Below, piece after piece: positions 21,827-31,356 of a DNA stretch of 64,000 nt. The notes beneath the pieces are model-generated. The model was not told the DNA's origin. It saw only the letters and a list, made by a program, of their open reading frames with translations, and ran no database searches. The stretch is from Kaistia sp. 32K (GTDB taxonomy: Bacteria > Pseudomonadota > Alphaproteobacteria > Rhizobiales > Kaistiaceae): the NCBI RefSeq assembly GCF_016629525.1, contig NZ_AP024269.1:4613501-4677500 (forward strand), read 5' to 3'. A program made the translations under genes and the position numbers. Every line of letters starts with the position of its first letter. The first letter of the stretch is position 1.

Positions 21827-22726
21827 TCAGCCCGCACCATTGCCGCGAAAGAGCGCCGCCTCGCGCTTGAACAGCGCCACCAGCGCGTCGCGGACAAGGC
21901 GCACCGGCGCGGGGATCGCGCTCTCGCGGCGGGCGAGCAGCCAGAGCTCGCGCAGCGGCGGCGTTCCCTCAATATCGACGGCGACCAGCGCCGGATCCGG
22001 GCGAGCGAGGAAATGCGGCAGCAGCGCCACGCCAAACCCGGCCCGCGCGGCGCCGGCCTGCGTCAGCTGGCTGTTGGTGCGGAACGCCAGACCGCGACCG
22101 GGAAACCGGCGCGACAGCCAGACCGCCTCCGGCAGATGCGCGCTCGCCTCGTCGAAGCCGACCAGGTCCGGCTCGGCGCCGGCGGCGATCCGCGCCGCCC
22201 AGCCGGCGCTGGCATAGAAGCCGAAGCCGAGCGTCGCGACCTGCCGGGCGGTCAGTTCGCTATCGGTCGGCCGGCCGAGCCGCAAGGCGAGATCGGCCTC
22301 GCGGCGGGCGAGGCTGACCAGGCGCCGATCGGCGATCATCTCGATGTCGATCGCCGGATGCTCGCCGCGGAACAGCGCGAGGCGGGGAAGGAGGTAGGCA
22401 TCGGCGAGGCCCGGCGTCGCCGTGATCCGGACCAACCCGGCCGGCGCTTCCGCCTCGCCGTGCCGTGCCAGGGAGCGTGCGGCGGTCTCCATCGCGGCGA
22501 TCGCCTGCAGCGCGTCGCGGCCGGCGGCGGTCAGCTCGTAGCCGGTCGGCCGCCGCTCGATCAGCCGGGCGCCGAGCGCCTTTTCCAGTCCGGCGACACG
22601 GCGGGCGACAGTGGCGTGGTTGACCGCCAGCGCCCGCGCGGCGGCCGACAGGCTGCCATGGCGGGCCAGCGCCGCGAAGTAACGGGCATCCTCCCAGTCC
22701 ACCTCTGTGCGAAAACGCTCAGCCAT
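21827..22726 (-). CDS. LysR family transcriptional regulator
   Basis: A 299-residue LTTR. The N-terminal winged helix-turn-helix (DARYFAALARHGSLSAAARAL...ATVARRVAGLEKALG.RL) covers about residues 13-65, followed by an effector-binding domain. It is divergent from the metallo-hydrolase gene, with a 91-nt shared promoter region, the classical LysR-target arrangement, so it probably controls that gene. The inducer is unknown. The pair splits what in related genomes is often a continuous tsaD-gpsA-YciI-EVE block. Confidence 0.9.
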   Translation of the reverse strand: MAERFRTEVDWEDARYFAALARHGSLSAAARALAVNHATVARRVAGLEKALGARLIERRPTGYELTAAGRDALQAIAAMETAARSLARHGEAEAPAGLVRITATPGLADAYLLPRLALFRGEHPAIDIEMIADRRLVSLARREADLALRLGRPTDSELTARQVATLGFGFYASAGWAARIAAGAEPDLVGFDEASAHLPEAVWLSRRFPGRGLAFRTNSQLTQAGAARAGFGVALLPHFLARPDPALVAVDIEGTPPLRELWLLARRESAIPAPVRLVRDALVALFKREAALFRGNGAG

Positions 22727-22817
22727 GGCGAAAGATTAGCGAATTTCTCGCAGCGCCACGAGCCCCTATCTCTCGAACGAACGCGGCCCGACCGCGCATT
22801 GTCGAATGGAGGCATGG

Positions 22818-23588
22818 ATGAGCACGCCCGAAACCACGCTGACGCTCGTCGGCGGTCCGACCCTGCTGATCGAGACCGGCGGCCTTCGCCTGCTGACCGA
22901 TCCGACCTTCGACGCGCCCGGCCACTACGCCGGCGCCGTGCATCTGGAAAAGACCAAGGGCCCGGCTCTCTCGGCCGAGGCGATCGGCGCGGTCGACGCC
23001 GTGCTGCTCAGCCACGACCAGCATTTCGACAATCTCGACCATGCCGGCCGCGCCTATCTCGGCACCGCCGGCACCACCTTCATCACGAAGGTCGGCGCGG
23101 CGCGGCTCGGCGGCAACGCCCAGGGGCTGGCGCCCTTCGAGACAACGACGCTTCAGACCGGGGCCGGACGCCTATTCGTCACGGCGGCGCCGGCGCGGCA
23201 TGGGCCGGCGGGGTTCGAGCCGATCTCGGGCGACGTCATCGGCTTCCTGCTCGGCCGCGACCAGCCGGGCGATGCGATCTACGTCACCGGCGACACGGTC
23301 TGGTACGAGGGCGTCGCCGAGGTGGCGCGGCGTTTCGCGCCCAAACTGATCGTCGCCTTCGCCGGCTCGGCCGAGCCGCGCGGCAAGTTCCACGTGACGA
23401 TGGACAGCAACGACGTGATCGAGACGGCGCACGCCTTTCCGGCGGCGAAGATCGTCGCCGTGCACACGGATGGCTGGACGCATTTCAAGGAAAACGCCGC
23501 CGATCTCGCCCAGGCCTTCCAGGCGCTCGGCATCGCCGACCGTCTCGTCAGCCTCGAACCCGGCAAGCCGCTCCGCCTCACGCTCTGA
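22818..23588 (+). CDS. Metallo-beta-lactamase fold hydrolase (UlaG-like)
   Basis: A 256-residue MBL-fold protein. The metal motif appears as SHDQHFDNLD (H-x-x-H-x-D-N-L-D), with later ligand sites in the PARHGP, TGDTVWYEG and VHTDGW segments. It is closest to the UlaG/L-ascorbate-6-phosphate lactonase-like group, but the reaction is not predictable. The ATG at 22818 is chosen because GGAGG lies 5 nt upstream; an ATG at 22806 precedes it. Divergent from the LysR gene that is its probable regulator; its 3' end converges on gpsA. Confidence 0.85.
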   Translation: MSTPETTLTLVGGPTLLIETGGLRLLTDPTFDAPGHYAGAVHLEKTKGPALSAEAIGAVDAVLLSHDQHFDNLDHAGRAYLGTAGTTFITKVGAARLGGNAQGLAPFETTTLQTGAGRLFVTAAPARHGPAGFEPISGDVIGFLLGRDQPGDAIYVTGDTVWYEGVAEVARRFAPKLIVAFAGSAEPRGKFHVTMDSNDVIETAHAFPAAKIVAVHTDGWTHFKENAADLAQAFQALGIADRLVSLEPGKPLRLTL

Positions 23589-23594
23589 GGCGGG

Positions 23595-24563
23595 TCAGTC
23601 GGCCTCGCGCTTCAGCGGGCGCAGCATCAGCGCCTCGGCGGCGGCGTCGATCGACAGCGCGCCGTCGAGGATGGCGGCGACCGCCTCGGTGATCGGCATC
23701 GGCACGCCGAGGCGGCGGGCGAGATCGCGCGCCACCGGGGCCGTCACCGCGCCTTCGGCCAAGGCCGGCGGCAGGGCGGCGCCGCTGCCGAGCGCATGGC
23801 CATAGGCGAAGTTGCGCGATTGCGTCGACGAGCAGGTGAGCACGAGGTCGCCGAGACCCGAAAGCCCCATCAGCGTTTCCGGCAGCGCGCCCATCGCCTC
23901 GCCGAGACGGCGCAGCTCGGCGAAGCCGCGCGCGACGACGGCGGCGCTGGCGCTGGCGCCGAGTTCACGGCCGGCGACGATGCCGGCGGCGATCGCCAGC
24001 ACGTTCTTGAAGGCGCCGCCGATCTCGACGCCGAGCATGTCGGTCTCGGCATAGGGGCGGAAACTAACCGAGCCGAGCGCCTGGCAGAGAGCCATCGCAA
24101 GCCGCAGATCGGTCGCGGCGATGGTGACGGCGGTCGGCAGGCCACGCGCCACATCGACGGCGAAGCTCGGCCCCGACAGCACGGCGGGAGCGGCCGGCGG
24201 CAACGCCTCGGCCAATACCTCGGTCATCCGCTTGGCGGTGCCGCGCTCCAGCCCCTTGGCGCAGAGCACGACCGGCGTGTCCTCGCGGATGGCCTCGAGA
24301 TGGCCGGCAACCTCGCGCACCGTCTGCGCCGGCGTCGCCAGCAGGATCGCGTCGGCGGAAAGCACCGCCTCGATCCGCTCGGTGACGGAGAGGGCCTCGG
24401 GCAGATGCACGCCGGGCAGATGGGCGGCGTTTTCCCGCGCCGCGGCGATCGCGGCCGCGTTGCGGCCCCAGAGCGTGACCTTGCGGCCGGCCCGGTGCGC
24501 GGCGAGCGCCAGCGCGGTGCCCCAGGCGCCGGCGCCGACGACGGCGATGTGGTCGATCGTCAT
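23595..24563 (-). CDS. gpsA: NAD(P)-dependent glycerol-3-phosphate dehydrogenase
   Basis: A 322-residue GpsA making sn-glycerol-3-phosphate from dihydroxyacetone phosphate for phospholipid synthesis. The nucleotide-binding motif [10 protein letters not shown] begins at residue 10. [35 protein letters not shown] and [12 protein letters not shown] are all present. Its ATG overlaps the stop of the upstream Nudix gene by 4 nt. Third gene of the tsaD-nudix-gpsA operon. Confidence 0.95.
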   Translation of the reverse strand: MTIDHIAVVGAGAWGTALALAAHRAGRKVTLWGRNAAAIAAARENAAHLPGVHLPEALSVTERIEAVLSADAILLATPAQTVREVAGHLEAIREDTPVVLCAKGLERGTAKRMTEVLAEALPPAAPAVLSGPSFAVDVARGLPTAVTIAATDLRLAMALCQALGSVSFRPYAETDMLGVEIGGAFKNVLAIAAGIVAGRELGASASAAVVARGFAELRRLGEAMGALPETLMGLSGLGDLVLTCSSTQSRNFAYGHALGSGAALPPALAEGAVTAPVARDLARRLGVPMPITEAVAAILDGALSIDAAAEALMLRPLKREAD

Positions 24564-25009
24564 GACGCGGTCTCCAGCGCAGGCAGGGAATCAAGCATCG
24601 CATCCAGCTCGCCGAACAGCGCCTCGCCAAGCGGCAGATCGAGCCAGGAAAGCGCGAATCGGATCGGCGGGCCGCCAGAGTCCGGATGCATCTCCATCTG
24701 CTCCCAGCTTTCCGCGAACTCGCCTTCGAGCGCGAGATGAAAGAACCAGCGCCGATGCTGCCGCTCCGGGCCGCCCGGCGGGGCATAGCGATACTCCCGC
24801 TCGCCCAACAGCGTCATGACGGCAGGCGCCGTCAGCCCGGTCTCTTCCGAAAATTCGCGCCGCGCCGCCTCGACCGGCGTTTCGCCCGCTTCCATCGTGC
24901 CGCCGGGCACCTGGATGCCATATTCGGGGAAATCCGGCTCGCGGAAGACGAGCAGCTTTCCGCGCCAGGTCGCGTAAAGCACGACCTTGTTCTTGCGGAT
25001 GACGCTCAC
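24560..25009 (-). CDS. NUDIX hydrolase
   Basis: A 149-residue protein with an intact Nudix box, G-x5-E-x7-REFSEETG-x (about residues 36-58, [10 protein letters not shown]...). It should hydrolyse a nucleoside diphosphate linked to another group; the substrate is unknown. It overlaps tsaD upstream and gpsA downstream by 4 nt each (ATGA), so all three are translationally coupled. Confidence 0.92.
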   Translation of the reverse strand: MSVIRKNKVVLYATWRGKLLVFREPDFPEYGIQVPGGTMEAGETPVEAARREFSEETGLTAPAVMTLLGEREYRYAPPGGPERQHRRWFFHLALEGEFAESWEQMEMHPDSGGPPIRFALSWLDLPLGEALFGELDAMLDSLPALETAS

Positions 25010-26097
25010 GCCTTCGCTCCCTTGTGGCCGGAGCCGAGCATCGGCGCTGCCAGCTGGTCGAGCGGCCAGCGCGGGCGGGCGGGCGCGGCGAGATCGTCGA
25101 CGAGGCCGAGCGCCAGCCTCTCGGCGCCGGCCCAGGCGATCATCGCGCCATTGTCGGTGCAGAGCGCCAGCGGCGGCGCGATCAGCCGGAAGCCGCGCGC
25201 CACCATTTCGGCATCGAGCCCGGCGCGCAGCGCCTTGTTGGCGGCGACGCCGCCGGCGACGACCAGGACGGGATCGGCGATGTCAGGGAATTCCGCGCGG
25301 AACCGGTCGAGCGCATGGCCGATGCGGTCGCGCACGACCAGCGTCACCGTGCGCTGGAAGGCGGCGCAGAGATCGTCAACATCCGCCTCGGAGAGCGGCG
25401 CGATCGCCTGCGCCTCGGTCCGCAGCGCCGTCTTCAGGCCGGAGAAGGAGAAATCGGCGCCGGGTCGGCCGAACATCGGCCGCGGCAGCGCGAAGCGGTC
25501 GGGATTGCCGCGCGCGGCGGCGCGCTCGACCGCCGGGCCGCCCGGATAGGGCAGGCCGAGCAGCTTCGCCGTCTTGTCGAAGGCTTCGCCGAGCGCATCG
25601 TCGATCGTGGTGCCCCAGCGCTCATACTGGCCGACGCCGCGCACCAGCAGGATCTGGGTGTGGCCGCCCGAGACGAGAAGCAGCAGGTAGGGAAAGGCGA
25701 TGCCGTCCGTCAGCCGCGCCGTCAGCGCATGACCTTCGAGATGATTGACGGCGACGAGCGGTTTGCCGGCGGCGAGCGCCAACGCCTTCGCCGTCGTCAG
25801 CCCGACGATGACGCCGCCGATCAGGCCGGGGCCGGCCGTCGCGGCGACGGCGTCGAGATCGGCGAAGGAGACGCCGGCCTCCTCCATCGCGCCCTCGACG
25901 ATGCGGTCGAGCGCCTCGACATGGGCGCGCGCGGCGATCTCCGGCACCACGCCGCCAAAGGCCGCGTGATCCTCGATCTGCGACAGCACGACATTGGAGA
26001 GGATCGTGCCGCGCCCCTCGGCGTCGCGCGAGACGACGGAGGCCGCCGTTTCATCGCAGCTCGTTTCAATGCCGAGAACCAGAACGGAAGAACTCAC
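25006..26097 (-). CDS. tsaD: tRNA N6-adenosine threonylcarbamoyltransferase TsaD
   Basis: A 363-residue Kae1/TsaD protein that transfers the threonylcarbamoyl group to A37 of ANN-decoding tRNAs together with TsaB and TsaE. The ASKHA-type [11 protein letters not shown]-terminus, the metal-binding [30 protein letters not shown] and [12 protein letters not shown] are present. The ATG of the long frame (26208) is too far upstream; two adjacent GTG codons (26100 and 26097) are the likely starts, with AAAGG 8 nt before the second. Divergent from hemC. Confidence 0.94.
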   Translation of the reverse strand: MSSSVLVLGIETSCDETAASVVSRDAEGRGTILSNVVLSQIEDHAAFGGVVPEIAARAHVEALDRIVEGAMEEAGVSFADLDAVAATAGPGLIGGVIVGLTTAKALALAAGKPLVAVNHLEGHALTARLTDGIAFPYLLLLVSGGHTQILLVRGVGQYERWGTTIDDALGEAFDKTAKLLGLPYPGGPAVERAAARGNPDRFALPRPMFGRPGADFSFSGLKTALRTEAQAIAPLSEADVDDLCAAFQRTVTLVVRDRIGHALDRFRAEFPDIADPVLVVAGGVAANKALRAGLDAEMVARGFRLIAPPLALCTDNGAMIAWAGAERLALGLVDDLAAPARPRWPLDQLAAPMLGSGHKGAKA

Positions 26098-26222
26098 CAC
26101 CGGGGCCTTTCGCCGCGCGTTTCGCGGCTTGCTTGCGGATGGGCGCGTCGTGACTAGACTGGCGCCGAATTCAGCCCTGACGGGCATGGACCCGACAGGC
26201 CCTAACATCCGGACCCGATCCC

Positions 26223-27161
26223 GTGCAATCCACCGCTTCGATCCCCCTCCTCCGCATCGGCACGCGCGGCAGCCCGCTGGCGCTCGCCCAGGCGCAGGAG
26301 ACGCGCGCCCGTCTCGCCATCGCCCATGGCGTCGACGAGGCCACGATGGAGATCGTCGCCATCAAGACCTCGGGTGACCGGATCCAGGATCGCTCGCTGT
26401 CGGAAGCCGGCGGCAAGGGACTGTTCACGAAGGAGCTCGAGGAAGCGCTGTTCCGCGGCGAGATCGACATCGCCGTGCATTCGTCGAAGGACGTACCGAC
26501 CTTCCTGCCCGACGGGCTGACGCTGATCGCCTTCCTGCCGCGCGAGGACGTCCGCGACGTCTTCCTGTCGCCGGTGGCAAGCTCGATCCGCGACCTGCCG
26601 CAGGGCGCGCTGCTCGGCACCTCGTCGCTGCGCCGCCGCGCCATGGCGCTGCGCCTCCGGCCGGATCTCGTCGTCGTCGAGTTTCGCGGCAATGTGCAGA
26701 CCCGCCTCGCCAAACTTGAGAGCGGCGTCGCGCACGGCACGCTGCTGGCGCTGGCCGGCCTGCGCCGCGTCGGCCTCGCCGACCACGCGACGGCGATCCT
26801 CGAGCTCGACGATTTCCTGCCGGCCGTCGGCCAGGGCGCGGTCGCCGTCGAGGGCCGCGCCGACGATCTTCGCGTCCGCGAGCTGCTTGCCAAGATCAAC
26901 GATCCCGCCACCGAGATCGCGCTCCGCGCCGAGCGCGCCTTCCTGACCCGGCTCGACGGCTCCTGCCGCACGCCGATCGGCGGGCTGGCGACGCTCGAAG
27001 GCGACGAACTGCTGTTCCGCGGCATCGTGCTGTCGCCGGACGGCCGCCAGGCCGAGGAAACCCGCATGACCGCGCCGGTCGCCGACGCCGAGACACTCGG
27101 CACGGCGGCGGCGGACGAGCTGATCGGACGCGGCGGCAAGACCTTCTTCGCGAGCCCCTGA
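26223..27161 (+). CDS. hemC: Hydroxymethylbilane synthase
   Basis: A 312-residue porphobilinogen deaminase assembling four porphobilinogens into hydroxymethylbilane. [14 protein letters not shown] at the N-terminus, [33 protein letters not shown] and the dipyrromethane-cofactor cysteine in [11 protein letters not shown] are present. Translation starts at a GTG (26223). First gene of hemC-hemD-Mic60-hemY. Confidence 0.96.
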   Translation: MQSTASIPLLRIGTRGSPLALAQAQETRARLAIAHGVDEATMEIVAIKTSGDRIQDRSLSEAGGKGLFTKELEEALFRGEIDIAVHSSKDVPTFLPDGLTLIAFLPREDVRDVFLSPVASSIRDLPQGALLGTSSLRRRAMALRLRPDLVVVEFRGNVQTRLAKLESGVAHGTLLALAGLRRVGLADHATAILELDDFLPAVGQGAVAVEGRADDLRVRELLAKINDPATEIALRAERAFLTRLDGSCRTPIGGLATLEGDELLFRGIVLSPDGRQAEETRMTAPVADAETLGTAAADELIGRGGKTFFASP

Positions 27162-27167
27162 GGCGCC

Positions 27168-27914
27168 ATGCGGCTGCTCGTCACCCGGCCCGAGCTTGAG
27201 GCGACGCGCACCGCCGAACGTCTGCGCGCTCTCGGCCACGAGCCGGTGATCGCGCCGATGCTTCAGACCGTCTTCCTCGACCCGCCGCTGCCGGCGATCG
27301 ATCCGGCCGCGATCCTGCTGACCAGCCTGAACGGCCTGCGCGCGTTGGCGCGCTGGCCCCTCCCGGCAGCCTGGTTCGCGCTTCCCGTGCTCGCCGTCGG
27401 CGACCGCACGGCGGCGGCGGCGCGCGGGGCGGGATTCGCCGATGTCCGCTCCGCCGATGGCGACGGCGTCGCGCTGGCCGAGCTGACCCTGGCAACGCTG
27501 CCGCCCACGGCCGGAACGCTGCTCTATCCGGCCGCCGTCGACCGCGCCGGCAACTGGACGGAGACGCTCGCGCAGGCCGGCTACGAACTGGCGCTTGTGG
27601 AAGCCTACCGCATGGATCCGGCGGCGAGCCTGCCCGATTCGGCTGCCACATCGCTCCGCGAGGGCCGAATCGACGGCGTCCTCCTCTATTCGCCGCGCAC
27701 GGCGACGGCGCTTGTCCGCTGCCTCGCCGCGCTCGACCCGCCCGCCCGCCTCGACGGCCTGACCATCTACGCGCTGTCGGAAAACGTCGCGGCTGCCCTT
27801 CGCGCCGGAAACCTGCGCTTCGGCACGATCCGCATCGCCGAAAAGCCCACCGACGACGCCCTGCTGGCGCTGCTGCCGGGAAGCGTGGGAACATCCCCTT
27901 CAGGCGTCCGTTAA
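27168..27914 (+). CDS. hemD: Uroporphyrinogen-III synthase
   Basis: A 248-residue HemD, identified by low-conservation family features: RLLVTRP...T...L...GH....P at the N-terminus, ILLTS.NGLRAL, VGDRTA.AAR..GF, LLYP and LLYSPRTA. It closes hydroxymethylbilane to uroporphyrinogen III. It begins 6 nt after the hemC stop, which supports the assignment. Confidence 0.9.
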   Translation: MRLLVTRPELEATRTAERLRALGHEPVIAPMLQTVFLDPPLPAIDPAAILLTSLNGLRALARWPLPAAWFALPVLAVGDRTAAAARGAGFADVRSADGDGVALAELTLATLPPTAGTLLYPAAVDRAGNWTETLAQAGYELALVEAYRMDPAASLPDSAATSLREGRIDGVLLYSPRTATALVRCLAALDPPARLDGLTIYALSENVAAALRAGNLRFGTIRIAEKPTDDALLALLPGSVGTSPSGVR

Positions 27915-27961
27915 CGCAATCGTCTATACTGGTCGCGAACGACCGACGAGATCGAGGTGAC

Positions 27962-29143
27962 ATGGCCGAAGACAACACCTTCCATCCGGCAGACGAAGCA
28001 ACGCCCGGACAGCGCCGCAAGCGCCCGCCGGTGACGATCGATCTCGAGGCCGAATCGCGCACGCCGCGCCCGGATGCCCCCGCTCCGGAGGCCAGCCCTG
28101 AGGCGACAAAGCCCGCTTACGAACCGGAGGCCGGCGTGACCGGAACCGAGACCGCCGACGCGACCCCGCCTTCCAATCCCGCGCTCGCGCGCTTCCTCGT
28201 GCCGGCGATCGCCGCGCTCGGCGGCGGCGTCATCGGCGGCCTGCTCGTCGCCCTCCTCTCCAGCTCGACCGGCGGCGATCCCGTCGCCACCGCCAGCCTC
28301 GATTCGCGCTTCGCCGCCGTCTCGGCGCGACTGGACCGGATCGAGGCCGTCGACCGCGCGCCCGCCAAGCCCGGCGTCGATCCCGCCCGCCTCGCCGATC
28401 TCGAAAAGGAAGTCGCGGCGCTGAAGCAGGCGGCGAGCCAGCCGACGGCGGCCCCCGCCGCCTCGGTTCCCGCCGCTGCCGTCGATCTCTCCCCGCTCGA
28501 AAGCCGGCTCGCGGCGCTGGAATCGCGCCCGGCGCCCGCTGGGGCCGCGCCCGTCGATCTGACGCCGCTGCAATCGCGCCTCGACGCGCTGACGGCACGG
28601 CTCGACACGGTCGAGCAGCACCCGCCGGCCGATCCGAAGACGGAAGCCGCCGCCCGCGTCATCGCCGTGACGGCGCTGCGCCAGGCAGCGAGCGGCTCCG
28701 GCCCCTTCGCCGACGAACTTTCCGCCGTCGCGGCGCTTGGCGACAGGAATGCCTCGCTCGACGCGCTGGCGCCGATCGCCGGCGCCGGCACGCCGTCCAA
28801 GGCGGAGCTCGCCGCCGCTTTCCCGGCTGTGGCGGAGCAGATCCGCATCGCCGCCGCCAAGGTCGATCCCGGCGCCAGCCTGATCGACCGGCTCGCCGCC
28901 TCGGCCGGCTCGCTCGTCTCCGTCAAGCCGACCGGCCCGATGGCGGGCAATTCGGCGACGGCGATCGTCTCGCGCATGGAAGCCGCCGTGAAAGCAGGCA
29001 ACCTGGCCGAGACCTTGCGCGAGGGCGAGGCGCTCGACGCGATCGCCCGCGCGCCGCTCTCGGACTGGGCCGATAAGGCCTCCCGCCGCATCACCATCGA
29101 CACCGCCCTCGCCGGCCTTCCCGCCGCCAGCCCTTCGAACTGA
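27962..29143 (+). CDS. COG4223 membrane protein, alphaproteobacterial Mic60/mitofilin-like
   Basis: A 393-residue protein with an acidic/Pro-rich cytoplasmic N-terminus (about 1-60), one transmembrane segment (about 63-86), a long Ala/Leu-rich coiled-coil region (about 95-230) and a C-terminal mitofilin-type domain (FPAVAEQIRIAA...GLAETLREGEALD-like). Position between hemD and hemY, plus this architecture, matches alphaproteobacterial Mic60, a membrane-bending protein related to mitochondrial Mic60. GAGGTGAC immediately precedes the ATG. Confidence 0.88.
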   Translation: MAEDNTFHPADEATPGQRRKRPPVTIDLEAESRTPRPDAPAPEASPEATKPAYEPEAGVTGTETADATPPSNPALARFLVPAIAALGGGVIGGLLVALLSSSTGGDPVATASLDSRFAAVSARLDRIEAVDRAPAKPGVDPARLADLEKEVAALKQAASQPTAAPAASVPAAAVDLSPLESRLAALESRPAPAGAAPVDLTPLQSRLDALTARLDTVEQHPPADPKTEAAARVIAVTALRQAASGSGPFADELSAVAALGDRNASLDALAPIAGAGTPSKAELAAAFPAVAEQIRIAAAKVDPGASLIDRLAASAGSLVSVKPTGPMAGNSATAIVSRMEAAVKAGNLAETLREGEALDAIARAPLSDWADKASRRITIDTALAGLPAASPSN

Positions 29144-29153
29144 CGGAGCGACG

Positions 29154-30737
29154 ATGATCCGCATTCTCGTCTATGTCGCCCTGGTCTTCGCCGCCGCGGC
29201 CGGATTCGCCTGGCTTGCCGACCGGCCCGGCGAGATCGCGCTGACCTGGCAGGGCTACGACTACACGACCAGCCTGATGGTCGCCGCCGTTGCGATGGCC
29301 GTGCTGTTCATCGTGCTCGCCTTCGTGCTGTGGCTGATCCTCGCCGCCGTGCGCGCGCCGCGCCTGTTCGGCGGCTGGCTCTCGGGCCGCAAGCGCGATC
29401 GCGGCTACCGGGCGCTGTCGCGCGGCATGATCGCGATCGGCGCCGGCGACCTGAAGCGCGCCAGGCGCTTCTCGGGCGAGGCGCAGAAGATCCTGCAGGG
29501 CGAGCCGCTGACGCTGCTGCTCGCGGCGCAGACGGCGCAGCTCTCCGGCGACAGCGCCGGCGCGCGCAGCGCCTTCGAGACCATGCTGGACGAGCCGGAA
29601 ACCCGCCTGCTCGGCCTGCGCGGGCTCTATGTCGAGGCGCAGCGGAGCGGCGAGCGCGAGGCCGCGCGCCACTATGCCGAGGAAGCCGCCAAGGCGGCGC
29701 CGAGCCTCGGCTGGGCCGGCACGGCCTTGTTCGACGACCAGGCGACGCATGGCGAATGGTCGGCGGCGCTGACGACGCTCGGATCCAACCTGCACGCCAA
29801 GCTGATCGATCGCGCCACCGCGCACCGGCTGCGCGCCGTGCTTCTGACGGCGCGCGGGCTCGAGCTCGAACTCTCCAATCCGGAGGAATCCCGCGCCGCC
29901 GCGCAGGAGGCTGCCAAGCTGCGGCCGGACCTCGTGCCGGCGGCGACGCTCGCGGCGCGGCTCTTCACCCGCCATGGCGACGTCAAGCGCGCCGTCCGCG
30001 TCCTCGAGACCTCCTGGAAGCAGGCGCCGCATCCCGAGCTCGCCGAAGCCTATGGCAATGTGCGCGCCGGCGATTCGGCGCAGGACCGGCTGAAGCGGGC
30101 CCAGCGCCTCGCCTCGCTGCGCCCCGGCCATGTCGAAAGCCACCTCGCCGTCGCCCGCGCCGCCATCGACGCGCGCGACTGGGAGCTCGCCCGCCGCGAG
30201 CTCGCCGCGATCGACGAGAAGGACCGCACCGAGCGCTTCTGCCTGCTGATGGCCGAGATCGAGGAAGGCCCGGACGGCAATCGCGGCCATGTGCGCGAAT
30301 GGCTGTCGCGCGCCGTCCGCGCCCCGCGCGATCCGCAATGGACCGCCGACGGCTATGTCTTCCCGGCCTGGGCGCCGGTCTCGCCGATCACCGGCCGGCT
30401 CGATGCGTTCGAATGGCGCACCCCGACGGCGGCGCTCGCCGACGATCAGCGCCCGGCGATCGACCTGGTGGTCGCCGAGGAGGAGCCGGAGCCGCTCGTG
30501 ATCGAGGCGATCGAGCCCCTGGCGGCCGGTACGGCAGCGACCCGGACGACCGTTCCGGACGAGGCGCCGCGCCAGTCCGAGCGGGCGACCCCGGCCGCCG
30601 TCGAGCCGCGCCCCGTCTTCTCGGCGCCCGCGCGCAATGGCGGCCCGCAAGCCACGGCCGTCGTGCCGCCGATCCCCGACGATCCCGGCATCGACGACAT
30701 CGAGGCGGAGCCGGTCGATCGGCTGCGTGTGCAATGA
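29154..30737 (+). CDS. hemY: HemY/TPR family heme biosynthesis-associated membrane protein
   Basis: A 527-residue HemY_N protein. Two N-terminal transmembrane segments (about 1-20 and 38-62) are followed by the conserved RGM.AI.AGDLKRARR sequence and TPR repeats to about residue 400. The Pro/Ala-rich C-terminal tail is typical of alphaproteobacteria. This protein is not the HemY protoporphyrinogen oxidase of Bacillus; it is the operon-linked TPR protein. GGAG lies 7 nt before the ATG, 10 nt after Mic60. Confidence 0.9.
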   Translation: MIRILVYVALVFAAAAGFAWLADRPGEIALTWQGYDYTTSLMVAAVAMAVLFIVLAFVLWLILAAVRAPRLFGGWLSGRKRDRGYRALSRGMIAIGAGDLKRARRFSGEAQKILQGEPLTLLLAAQTAQLSGDSAGARSAFETMLDEPETRLLGLRGLYVEAQRSGEREAARHYAEEAAKAAPSLGWAGTALFDDQATHGEWSAALTTLGSNLHAKLIDRATAHRLRAVLLTARGLELELSNPEESRAAAQEAAKLRPDLVPAATLAARLFTRHGDVKRAVRVLETSWKQAPHPELAEAYGNVRAGDSAQDRLKRAQRLASLRPGHVESHLAVARAAIDARDWELARRELAAIDEKDRTERFCLLMAEIEEGPDGNRGHVREWLSRAVRAPRDPQWTADGYVFPAWAPVSPITGRLDAFEWRTPTAALADDQRPAIDLVVAEEEPEPLVIEAIEPLAAGTAATRTTVPDEAPRQSERATPAAVEPRPVFSAPARNGGPQATAVVPPIPDDPGIDDIEAEPVDRLRVQ

Positions 30738-30762
30738 GGCGGTGGAGAAGCGCGACTAAGGC

Positions 30763-30791
30763 TTGAAACGCTCCGGGAATGTGGCTATGAA
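30763..30791 (+). promoter_or_regulatory. Sigma-70-type promoter of tRNA-Thr
   Basis: TTGAAA at 30763-30768 and TATGAA at 30786-30791 are separated by 17 bp, and the tRNA begins 55 nt after the -10. This fits the alphaproteobacterial housekeeping consensus. Confidence 0.65.
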
Positions 30792-30846
30792 CCCTCTCGA
30801 TTTCACCGCAGCCCTTCGGCAGCGCCCCGTGAAATCCTCGAAGTAG

Positions 30847-30922
30847 GCCGCTTTAGCTCAGCTGGTAGAGCACATCATTCGTAATGATGGGGTCAGGTGT
30901 TCGAATCACCTAAGCGGCACCA
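30847..30922 (+). tRNA. tRNA-Thr (anticodon CGT)
   Basis: A complete 76-nt cloverleaf. Acceptor arms are GCCGCTT / AAGCGGC, with a D-loop AGCTCAGCTGGTAGAGC, anticodon stem CATCA / TGATG enclosing TT-CGT-AA, and T-arm AGGTG TTCGAAT CACCT. The discriminator A and CCA are genome-encoded (30919-30922). It decodes ACG. Confidence 0.97.
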
Positions 30923-31356
30923 CTTCCCTCCCTGAAATCATGGATGTTTTCGGTTCGCCGCCCCGGGCGCTTGCGCTGTTTGGTGACCGCATGGCGACCC
31001 GCGCGATTTATCCGCTCGAGCACGTAAGCGCGAGCGACGAGGGGGGCGCAGATTTTCCATCCTCGCATCGGCCATGACCGCCCCGGCGGCGATCGGCGCG
31101 GTAGGGTGCCGTTCATTGCCCCAGAGGCACTCGCTCATCCCTATGATGACCATCACCCCGCCCAGGTCTGCCGAGCGTTGAATCCATCAGCAAGTAGACT
31201 CGACGTAGGGGAATGTTGATATCAATGTAGCGCGAGAGGCAGTAACGCTTCCAGCCGGCTTGCCTGATTCCGGGAAGCCGCCACGAAGAACTGGGGGACT
31301 GGCTGGATGCCAGACGAAACTATTCTGAACGACCGTCTTTCAAGTGAGACGGCGGC
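30923..31356. other. Intergenic region after tRNA-Thr
   Basis: There are 434 nt without a supported gene. Minus-strand open frames (30910-31116 and 30938-31156) encode Arg-rich peptides with no recognisable domain and could be a decayed remnant. Composition changes after the tRNA, towards lower GC and less biased codons, consistent with the edge of an accessory segment. No copy of the tRNA 3' end was found downstream. Confidence 0.5.

Noticed and set aside
27911-29164. 417-codon minus-strand open frame opposite the Mic60-like gene
   Set aside because: Antisense shadow; the plus-strand gene has an RBS, a transmembrane segment and the conserved operon position.
30910-31156. Minus-strand open frames after tRNA-Thr as an integrase remnant
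   Set aside because: No tyrosine-recombinase box or catalytic residues could be recognised; only an unassigned Arg-rich peptide.
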